Shown here in pieces: positions 21,533 to 33,500 of a DNA stretch of 64,000 nt; position 1 is the stretch's first letter; the number at the start of each line of letters is the position of its first letter. The DNA comes from Siphonodentalium dalli (lineage: Eukaryota > Mollusca > Scaphopoda > Gadilida > Siphonodentaliidae), in contig CP136066.1 of assembly GCA_032622095.1 (NCBI GenBank), forward strand, positions 57,810,609 through 57,874,608, given 5' to 3'. The notes beneath the pieces were generated by a model. The model made no database searches. It worked only from the letters and a program-made list of their open reading frames with translations, and was not told the DNA's origin. Both the position numbers and the translations under genes were made by a program.

Positions 21533-24500
21533 CTGTGAAATTATGGGAAAAACACCAAATGTAATATTTCTGATTTACAGTATCATCCATTAACATAATC
21601 TAATGGAGCTCTATACACATTCATCAGTGGGAGGAGCTTACAGTTTGCTAGGAGACAAGGTCAAGCCTTGAAATAGTGTGCCTGTCATTTGCAGAATGAG
21701 GTCCCCAGAGGGTGAATTCACCCTCTGGGAACCTCATTCTGCTGAGTTGTAAGCAGGATGAGGTCCCCAGAGGGTGAATTCACCCTCTGGGGACCTCATT
21801 CTGCAAATGACAGACACACTATTTCAAGGCTTGGACAAGGTATCTGCAGAAACAGTTGAATTAGTTTTACAGCGCTGAATAGATATATGCTATAATACAT
21901 CAGAGATTGTACCTTCTTTTCGTCTTCATTTGTAAAAAATATGACGACTGTCATGCAAAATGAAAAACAGTGTTATCATCATTGGTGTATTTCCAACATT
22001 ATTGTACAAAGTTAAATTCACTACATTATGATTTGACCAAGGCTCAAAATAAGTGGCCGGTCATGGTCATTGTCTGATGAAAAATACCTTATGTCCAGTG
22101 CACTTCCGGATCAGTTGGACAGTTTTGTTCAATGCAAATTTTAAAACAATCTGTATCTGTTTGGGTACGTCCAAGGAGCCAATACTGGCCAAATGGGACA
22201 TTGAAAGTAAAAAATAGTTCTTTTTTAATTTCAGATCAATTCAGAGTGAATATAATTATGTTGTTTGTGAACTGCATGTGTATTTATCGACGTAAAGTTT
22301 TTGAACTTTTGAAAACAAAAATAACTTGGGTTTTTCCCGGGTGGCGATTGGACGCTCACTAAATTGTGGGCATCATTGACGAATGATAAGTCAATGGAAA
22401 TATATATACTGTCTCATACAGTATATCTGAATTTTGACAGGCACCATTTTGAAATGACCAACACCATCCATTTGGTGCCTGTCATTTTGACAGTCAGTAA
22501 AAAAAAAAATTATTTGCAGCCTTGACAGTAAGCTCAGATATAAAATTAGGGTGAACAACAAATTCTCAATGCAGCAAGGGACCTGATCAGTTGCTGATTG
22601 GTAGAAAATATTTGCTGATAATTATTTGATTGACAACTGTGGAAAGGTCCATTGTGCAGTGCACATCTGATCTTCAATTCAGTTATCTCTGAAAAAAATT
22701 CTCAGTCATAGCATTGTAAATATAAATATAATAATATACAGTAATGCCCTAAATAATCGACTCCTTGACTACAGCAGAATTATTGGTAACTTTTCAGGAT
22801 TTAGTCGGAAATATGGCTTGTTGCCATATTTCCGACTAAATCCTGAAAAGTTACCGATAATTCTGCTGTGGTCAAGGAGTCGATTATTTAGGGCATTACT
22901 GTATATATATAATATAAATGGCATTCCAGTTGTTGAGAACTTTTTTTCTGTCAGTGGCGGATAGTACCGTAAATTATCTCCACAAATCCTGTAAATTATC
23001 CACCCACTCACTCTAAAGTGAAAAAACTGATATTTTCCGATCAGATGATATTTACCCAATGAATATTTTAAACACCCTACCCTAAATCATTTGACCTTTT
23101 TTTGGTCGAACGTTGTATAAAAGAAAAAAACACTTTTCAGTTTTTCAGAATGAGTTGATTTCTCAGTCAATGTATTGTGTTTAATGGATATTAGAATTTA
23201 ATCTGCGCTTCATCTAGCATATAAAATATAAGAATGAAAAGAAACTATAATTTTTTAATGAAAATTTCATACCTTAGCAATATACAACATATTCTCTTTC
23301 CAAACATTTGGCTTCAGTCTTTCTGCCTGAAAACATATTTTAAAATTATTGTAAATCAAGTTAAGGAATATGGAATCTCGATTTTCAAATGTGTCAGAAA
23401 TGATTGAAAAGAGTCAGCCCAGTCAGAGGGCCACGGTCACAAGTGTGTATCATTTGTTGTATAGAGATCACGTCTAATGGACATGCATGCTTTCCTGGTC
23501 ACCTAATCCAATCAGAGGGGTGGTCGATTGTCTGTCAGAAAGAATGATCTAATCAAGATAATCCCTGTGTTGTGATCTGCCTGCCATCTGGTCTGGTTGT
23601 AAGATATCCATGAGATGTTTTATTGGGCCAATTATGACACATGTTTACATTGAAACTGAGGAAACATGAAATTTCAAAATCTTAAAATTGGGACACATTG
23701 TTAGTTTTGGGTGTCAAAAGTGTCAATTATGGTGTTTTTTATCTAGCTTGTTTAGCAGGTAGGCACATTTGGATACAGTTAAAAGTTGTCTATTATTTAT
23801 AATCTTTTTTTATTAATTTGTTAAATTTAAAATTCCATAGTCCTGAAATATTTGTCACTAAATTGTGTAGTCTGGTTGAGAACTACCCACAATAAATTAG
23901 CATTCACCTGTATCAACACTGATAGGTGTGCAACTTTTGAATAGCATATTATGATTCGCGAAATCAAGTGTAACTGACTAACTACAAGTTGTTTGATATA
24001 GATACAGTTGTTACGACGACATCTTCAACATTTGCCTGAAAATTTTGATGCAGGCGATTGAGCGCTCAACATTGTACTCTCCTGGGGAGTTAGATGGACA
24101 TATTCAATGTGGTGGATTGGAAGGATATGCAACCCAGATTCAATGCGGTGGATTGGAAGGATGCGCAACACAGATTCAATGTGGGGGGTTTGTTTTGACC
24201 AAATTAGAGGCAGCAGCCAGACTTGCACAAATGACTGGCATAATGGTATAAATTGAGAAGCATATTAGCCCAAGTAATAGGTTAAGTACTCTATAAAATG
24301 GTCATTATTATGGGGACCTCTTATACTTCCTCATCAATGTGGAATTTAAGAATATATAGAAACTGCATGAAGACACTACTTTAATAAGAAATATATGTAC
24401 AGCAATGCCCTAAATAAAATACTCCTTAACCACAGCAGAATTATGGGTAACTTTTCAGGATTTAGTTGGAAATATGGCTTGTTGCCATTCATCGGAAAGC

Positions 24501-27500
24501 TCTCACTGAGCACTTTCCGATGAATGGCAACACGCCATATTTCCGACTAAATCCTGAAAAGTTACCCATAATTCTGCTGTGGTTAAGAAGTTGATTATTT
24601 AGGGCATTACAGTAGATTGTTCTTTTATTAATTCTTACCTCCAGAAAGTTTTTCAAGGCCTCTTCGGCGGTAGAAGTCGGTGGAGTGGCGAACAATGTTG
24701 CAGCAATTTTTCTTTCCATCCATGTTAGCATATAGACCTATGATAGAGGTATATTTAAGGAATAATCTTGGGCTGTGCAGTAGGGCTCTATTAGTCATTT
24801 TATTTTTTATTACTTGGGATACGGATTTCTTTGGCTCAAAGGTAGGGGAGGTGGGAGAATTTTTTTTTTAATTAAATCTGTATAATTTTTTTTTAAATTT
24901 AAATTGTCAAAAATAGGGTCGAGAGAAATAAAATATCTCATCTAAAACAAGCCGGGCAAATATAATTTTTTATTTCGAATATTTCTTTAAAGCATGATAT
25001 GGAAAGATGAAAAAATATTGCCAATATCAGCGTCCACCATGTTGGTGTTCAATACCATAAACATCACCGGGAGGCTTCGCTGTTAAATTGATGTTGTTGT
25101 ATATTTTTTATGGTTTATGGCAATTATGCCAAAGGGGATGTCAGGAATGATAACTTATTGGCAAGGTCCGCAAGCACCACACCGACACACCGAGCAGGCA
25201 GATAAAAACCCGCGTGATGCATCGACTGGTAACCGGAAGGCGTGAACCCACGGCTATCTAAAAGTCAACAAAAACAGTTAGGATAGTAGAACGGTTGATT
25301 ATTCATCGGTTATGTGAAGTTTTAATTATGCGATAATAGTATAAGGCATATACATGTATATATTGAGTATACAGAGAAGTTACACACCCATAGTTACACA
25401 AATATAGATAAAGGTCATCGTAGCATGCATTGGATGAGTATATATACCTGTAGTTCCCGATAAATATAGTTAAAGGTCATCGTAGTGTGCATTGGATGAG
25501 AATATATACATGTAGCTCCCGATAAATATAGTTAAAGGTCATCGTAGTATATTAGATGTATGGATATTGTTTGCAAATTCCCAAATATATGTTTATGACG
25601 TATATTACCACATTTCCATCCATAGTTATGATGCATAGTAACCCTCCCCATTTATGTATGATGTATACGACGCACATCTTACAGTTATAATGTATATCAC
25701 TCCTTTCCCATTTCATAGTTAAGTTCTATGCCAACATGTTAACGTGTATGTCAGATATGATAATTTGGGCAAACTATATATAGTTGAAGGTTATCGTCTC
25801 TTATTGGACGAGCAGTTACTCATAATATCGTTAAGGGTTATCGTTGCCCATAGGATGAAAATTGTTAGTAAATTCATAAATATATGGATAGAGTTAAATG
25901 GTTTCCATAGATGCATACATACAGCAACAGTTTATCGCTGTCAGATATTATATATTTTGATTTTATAAACCTTATTATAAATGGCACACCTTTTCTGGTG
26001 GTATGTTTATGTATATGTTTATTGTTATGCAGTGTTTGACTATCAGTATATCCTGATGGTTTTGGAGGAAAAATAATTAACCAATTTTGGAAAATGTTTA
26101 CTAAGACCATGTCCAAAAGATAGCATTTAAAAAGTTGGGATCGAAAAAATTATACCAGCAAAGAGTTCTCAAGAGCATAACTCTGGTATAACAGACATCA
26201 AATACAGCCTGTTAAACTGTTTGTGTGATAGGTTTCGGCCCTTAATGCTCTACCTAATTGGTCACCAGAGAGGGGCCGTATAGAACAAATTACCATTCTA
26301 TACCTCCAGCTGGAAAAATGTGGCCAAATTTCCCTCTCCATCAAAATACATGACGTCAAACTAGATAAAAAATCCGCGCGACCGAGAGTCTCTCATACCG
26401 GTAATCACGAGTCCGTTAATTGTTTAGATTTTACACGATATATTAACACGAGATTCGTGTGATGAACGAGGCGCGTTCACGTGGTTGTAGGGAAATCATA
26501 CATGGGGGGAGTTGTGTTTATATTTTATAACAAATCAATTTCATGCGATAATGTACGCTATAACTGAAAAGCTATGTTACCTTTTTATAAGAATATAGGT
26601 CAGAGTCCTCATATGTGGTCCCTCACGTAATATATGATTGTCCGTGCGGCATATATGCCTGATTTTAGAAAACACTACATATGTCATGGTACTGAATACA
26701 AATGTGTAGTCTACCCCAAGATGGCTGTCACAGCTCTGAAGTACCAGACGTTACAGAAACACGTCACAACCACGCGCTCCGGTATGACGTACTTACCAGT
26801 GACGTCACAAGTCAGGTGCGTGCAAAAATTATTTAAAGGGATATATATCGGATGCGTTTTATTTACAAACTAAGTTGTAGATTTCAGAAAATAATTTCGT
26901 TGTATGTAACCAACTGTACTGTTGGTGTGTGCATAATATATATTAATTCCAAGATAGATTATGGTGAATGGTTCCGAGCTGCGAGCATTACATTAAGTTG
27001 GTGTGAGCTCTTTTGAAGAGCGTAGTTGCATGAGCATGTACTAGTACTAGTAACTGGCTAATAACCATACCTTTGAAGAGTATTCATACTATTGTAAAAA
27101 ATATCGTAAATGGGTATCTAAAATGGACGTGTCCATCGCGAAATTAATGATTATAACAACGAGGCGCGTTCACGTGGTGGTAGCGAAATCCTAAGGTGGA
27201 GTTGCGTTTATATTATTATAAAAATTCAATATCAGCGTCCACCATGTTGGTGTTCAATACCATAAACATCACCGGGAGGCTTCGCTGTTAAATTGATGTT
27301 GTTGTATATTTTACATGAACTTATACTTTAAAACAAAATAATTATATGTCTTGATTAATATTCCCATTGGCAGAAATAAAAAAAAACGAAAACTAAAATT
27401 TTATTTTCATTAACAAACAGCTTTATTTTGGATAGGAAAATCCGTAAACCAAGTAATAAAAAATACCACTTGGTTTTAGAGTTATCCATCTTCATCCGCA

Positions 27501-30500
27501 ATTTGTCCGTTTGACCATGTGTTTCTGGGCCACATCTCGAGAAATTAACAAACTTAAAAAAATCAATATCTGATCACATGGTTGGATTCCTCGACTTGAA
27601 TCAAATATTTTTTACCCCCGAAGCCAAACAAATAGTAATTTAGGAGCGTCTGATCGGATTGAGTACCTTTAATCTATAACAGTCATACTTACACTGAAGC
27701 ACCACCGTCCAAGCATGTAGAAGTTAGAAGGATCACTTGGGTCCAATGCAATTGCTTTCTCCGTATGATTCTAAAATAATAAGTAGAAATAAATAGAATC
27801 CTTACCATATCAGAGGTACCTTTCATTTTCATCTCTGGGGAAAATAATTGATAGAATTGATGAATCCATCCCAGAGAATTCAAGACAAACATATTTTGGA
27901 AAAAATGCATAGACAGCATAAACCATGAGAAATCCAGAATCATTAACTAGGCCCCAGAATTGGTCCAGATATTGAAAAATATTTTAGAAATAACTCTTCT
28001 TTCAATTAAAAGATGGTCTATCCCTTCCTATAAAAAGTTGTATATAGTTTCCCGGGTAAAAAGAATAAATATAAATCAAAGACTCCTGGAAATGCTTCTA
28101 TCAATCAAGTAATATTGATTTTAGTTTGAATTTTTTGGTATAATATACATGTACAAACAATCAATTTGGGACATTTTTCAGCTCATGTTTGTTTGGAGAG
28201 TAACATGCATGATAACTCTATCTAACAGTGAACATTGCTAGGGCATGGCAAAATATGCCCTTCAGCCATTTCGAATTGTACTAATGCAATGTAAAATAAT
28301 AATTGATCTTACATTTGAAGAATATCTGATATACCCCTAATTTCAATGCCAAAATGCGGTCAAATTCTAAGTTGAAAAAGGGTCGTAACTCATGAGAGAA
28401 TAATTAGACAGAATCTATATTCAAACTTGGCCTGTAGTTTTAGCTGAGAAATACACATACCAGCTTTGGATTAGATCAAATAATCAAAACTGGTGTTATC
28501 CATCGGAAACAGAAAGGTTATAAAAAATTTCAAATTCTATGTTGAAAAAGGGCCTGTAAAAATAATTGGACAGAACCAATATTCGAACTTGGACTGTATG
28601 TTTAGTTGGGAAATACACATACCAAATTTGGTTCAGATCAAATATTCCAAACTGGAGTTATCGATCGGAAACCAAAAATTTTAACAGGTGGTCAAATTCT
28701 AAGTAAAAAAAGGGCCGTAACTCATGTAAAAATAATTGGACAGAACCCATATCGAACTTGGTCAGTACCTTTAGCTGGGAAACACACATACCAACTTTGG
28801 ATCGTATCAAATAATCCAAACAAGAGATATCAGAAACCAAAAATGTTAACTGACGGACGGCTAGACGGACGGATGTCTAAACACAGACGGACGGACGGAC
28901 TATTACATAATACAACCTTTTTTCAAAAGGGCGTATAAAAATAGTAAAGAAAAATGCCCCACTTGTTTATTGCAACATATAAGAAAATATCAATATAAAA
29001 TCAATATTAATTGATAGAAGCATTTCCGGACAGGTGTTTTCGACTATTTTATACCCCAGAAACTATATAATAATATCTTGAATCAATTATGAGGTATAGT
29101 CTACATAAATCACAAGTTTGTTTAAAAATAAACAATATCTACTTAAATTTTAGCACATTACATGCTACAATCTTCAGAGTGTGCAATAAACATTGAACAA
29201 CACAGTTTTGTGAACATGTTAACGTTATTGAACTCGCTTGATGTGCTAAGAGGTAAAACTCAAACTGCCGATTCTCATTTTACAATCGTGTCACAACAAA
29301 CTTGTGTAACAATGTTGTCCAGTTCTTACACTTGCGTCGTTCTCTCCATATATGGAATTAATTTCAATATAATAATGAATTTGAATGTTTTATCTTACCT
29401 TGATATCATAACCATTTTTTATTTTATCCTGAATGCTCAAGTAATCACTCAGTCCGCCTAATGTGATTGAGTACCTAAAAGTGAAGTATGATAGGTGTAA
29501 CATTATTAAAGGAACATATAATATTCCACCTCAGGCATAACAGGAGTGTGATATATTTCCCAATTACAAGTAAACCACCAAAAACTTATCAGAACTGTAG
29601 CCTGTAATTTACGCAAATGTATAATAATTGATTTGTTGATTAGTCGACATCAACGAATTGTTAAATAAAAGTCGAATCCAGAATCCAAAGTTGATTAGTT
29701 GCATTAAATTGAGTATGCACTATGTTTTAACAGAACATTGGTACAATACAAAATACCAACAATGGCAAGGACAGGTTAAAAGTTAAAACAAAAGCCATGC
29801 TATTTATTAGAATTAGACATGAGTTATGAAATCAACAATGTCGCTAGTTGTACATTCGCCGATCAAAGATAACGGTATCAACAGCCACGCTTTGAAGCCT
29901 TTGATAAATAATGAAACAAGACACCAGGTATTAATTAGCTGCATGGATATAAATTTAGCAGCACCAGCCACCGGTTTCCATCTTCCAATCGTTACAAGCG
30001 AAAAATGGGAACTTGTCAACAGCAGTTATTTCGCAGTGATTTTATAGTACTCAAAAGCCACATAGTAAAATGGAAGTATTCCATGGGAATGGGGGTTGTG
30101 GATTAATCGATTTCGACTGTTGATTAGTCGACTACGAAATACCCTAGTCTTTCAACACTAGGAATCATACAGTACATACCATTTGTGGGCACAAGAGCAA
30201 TTTTCATCAAGACTGACTGCTTGGTCCGCTGCATCTTTAGCTGAATACATCAGCTCTTTCTTTCTGTCTGCTTCTCCTCTGCCGCCAAAGATGTTAGCTA
30301 GATTGTATGTAGCTTTAGAGAGGCGCCAAAAATAATTAGCGTCACCTGAGTGCTGAAAAGAAATCATTTCATGTTACATGTAAATTAAAGTCATATTATG
30401 GCTGGAGGGGTCAGGTAACTACGTTTTCAGATTTGTGCAGCTTTCGACCAGGTACCAGTCTATTCAACAAGAGACATTTAGTGCGTGGAAATAAACAGAC

Positions 30501-33500
30501 ACGAGAGTCACACACACAATGACAGATGACAGCTAGATATCAAATTTCATTCACTAAGCAGTTATATCAACTTTGAGATGAAAATCATTCATTAAAATTT
30601 ACGTTTACTTCCATGAACTAGAAATTTAGAAATTTTTGTTGAATTTCGCGTAATAGACTGGTACTTGTCTTTGTTCACCGAAAAGTTGAAAATGTAGTAA
30701 CCTCACCCTTTCTGCCATATTATGTATTTTATTTGAGTGAATTTAGTGAGTACCCAGACACTGTACCCACGGAAAGAATGTACTAGTAACATTCAAATGA
30801 TATTACCAGCCCCGGATCACATTATATAAAATATATGCAATACAAGAGATGGACTGTCGTCCGGTGCATACCCCCTCGTGGCATACCGCCTAGTGTGGGC
30901 ATATCTATAACTTATGATGGCTATACTCAGACAGATGGACCCAAAAATCAGCATTTTCATATAAACAAAGATTAAATGTCCTCATAGTGGTGAACATCCA
31001 TACAAAATTTCATTGAGATCCTAACATTACTGTTCAAGTTATGAGCTGAACAGACATCGGATGGACCAAACAGCCAATATTTCCAGATAAACAAAGATGA
31101 ATAACTCTAGAATAGAAAAGCGGAACAGAACAATGGAACCCTCTATTGAATGTCCTCATAGTAGTGAACATCCATACCAAATTTCATAGAGATCCCAGCA
31201 CAAATGTTGAAATTACGACATGAACAGACACCAGACAGACCAAAAAGCCAACATTTCCAGATAAACAAAGATGAATAACTCTAGAATGGAAAATCTGAAC
31301 AAAACAATGTAACCCTCTTTTTAATGTCCTCATAGTAGTGAACATCCATACCAAATTTCATTGAGATCCCAGCACAACTGTTTAAATTACGACATGAACA
31401 GACACCAGGCAGACCAAAAGCCAACATTTCCAGATAAACAAAGATGAATAACTCTAGAATGGAAAATCCGAACAAAACAATGTAACCCTCTATTGAATGT
31501 CCTCATAGTAGTGAATATCCATACAAAATTTCATTAAGATTCAAGCACTACTGTTCAAGTTATGACATGAACAGACACCAGACGGACCAAAAATCCAACA
31601 TTTCAAGATAAACAAAGATGAATAACTCTAGAATGGAAAATCCCAACAAAACAATGGAACCCTCTATTTAAACTCCTCATAGTTGTGTACATCCACACCA
31701 AATTTCATTGAGATCCCAGCACAACTGTTGATGTTACGACATGAACAGACACAAGACTGACCAAAAAGCCACCATTTCCAGATAAACAAAGATGAATAAC
31801 TCTAGAATGGAAAATCAGAACAAAACGATGGTAGCCTCTATTGAATGTCCTCATAGTAGTGAACATCCATACCAAATTTCATAGAGATCCCAGCACAAAT
31901 GTTGAAATTACGACATGAACAGACACCAGACAGACCAAAAAGCCAACATTTCCAGATAAACAAAGATGAATAACTCTAGAATGGAAAATCTGAACAAAAC
32001 AATGTAACCCTCTTTTTAATGTCCTCATAGTAGTGAACATCCATACCAAATTTCATTGAGATCCCAGCACAACTGTTTAAATTACGACATGAACAGACAC
32101 CAGGCAGACCAAAAGCCAACATTTCCAGATAAACAAAGATGAATAACTCTAGAATGGAAAATCCGAACAAAACAATGTAACCCTCTATTGAATGTCCTCA
32201 TAGTAGTGAATATCCATACAAAATTTCATTAAGATTCAAGCACTACTGTTCAAGTTATGACATGAACAGACACCAGACGGACCAAAAATCCAACATTTCA
32301 AGATAAACAAAGATGAATAACTCTAGAATGGAAAATCCCAACAAAACAATGGAACCCTCTATTTAATCTCCTCATAGTTGTGTACATCCACACCAAATTT
32401 CATTGAGATCCCAGCACAACTGTTGATGTTACGACATGAACAGACACAAGACTGACCAAAAAGCCACCATTTCCAGATAAACAAAGATGAATAACTCTAG
32501 AATGGAAAATCAGAACAAAACGATGGTAGCCTCTATTTAATGTCCTCATAGTAGTGAACATCCATACCTAATTTCATTGAGATCCGAGCACTACTGTTCA
32601 TGTTATGACATGAACAGACATCGGACGGACGTACGCACGAACGCATGCACACACGCACGCACAGACAGGTGCAAAACAGTATATCCCCCCTTTTTAAAAA
32701 AAAAGGGAGTATAATTATACACCATTTGAAAGAGGAAAATCCAAAACATTGTATTATCAACTTATCCGGTGTACAAAACTGTGAACATGTTGTTTTTGTT
32801 TAGGTAACGACGTGTTTTCTGTGTTAAGTTTCATCTGGACTGCATAGCAAAGTCTATTGTTTTCAATGGGAGGGGAATAACTCTATATCTTAGTTTGAAT
32901 TATGTTAGCAAAACAGGGGAAATGTTCTATGATTTCAGCTATTTTCTATTAGTCTATGGGCAGACGTTCCAAATGGTGTGTATTTTAATAATATTTTATG
33001 GCATAGATTGTTATTAAAAGTTATTGGCTGAGCCAAGGCAAATACCTAGGTATAAATAAATTCTGTCTGCTATTTTTTGGCCTCGAGGTAAATCTCAGAA
33101 CCTGCCGAGCCTTGAAATAGCGTGTCTGTCATTTGCAGAATGAGGTCCCCAGAGGGTGAATTTAGTGATGCTACCCTACATAGCGGGCTAGCATCACCAA
33201 ATTCACCCTCTGGGGACCTCATTCTGCTTACACCTCAGCAGAATATGGTTCCCAGAGGGTGAATTTGGTGATGCTAGCCCACTATGCAGGGTAGCATCAC
33301 TAAATTCACCCTCTGGGAACCTCATTCTGCAAATGACAGACACACTATTTCAAGGCTTGTAGGTATAAATAAATTATGTCTGCTATTTTCTGGCTTCGAG
33401 GCAAATCTCAGAACCTGCCAATATTTTGGCAAAATTGAAACAAATTGCTGAAGACATTGTCTTAGTGTCACAATGTGGAACAGCAAAAATTTATTGTTGA

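Noticed and set aside
29813-30047. Overlapping open frames on both strands, between RMDN exons 3 and 4, and a possible hAT-like element at about 29630-30140
   Set aside because: No family resemblance in either frame. ATTAGTCGAC-rich ends suggest a transposon, but I could not define matching termini or a target duplication.
31281-32170. Two identical 64-residue open frames on the - strand
   Set aside because: They are the same stretch in the two halves of a 695 bp tandem duplication of a non-coding repeat; no protein family fits.
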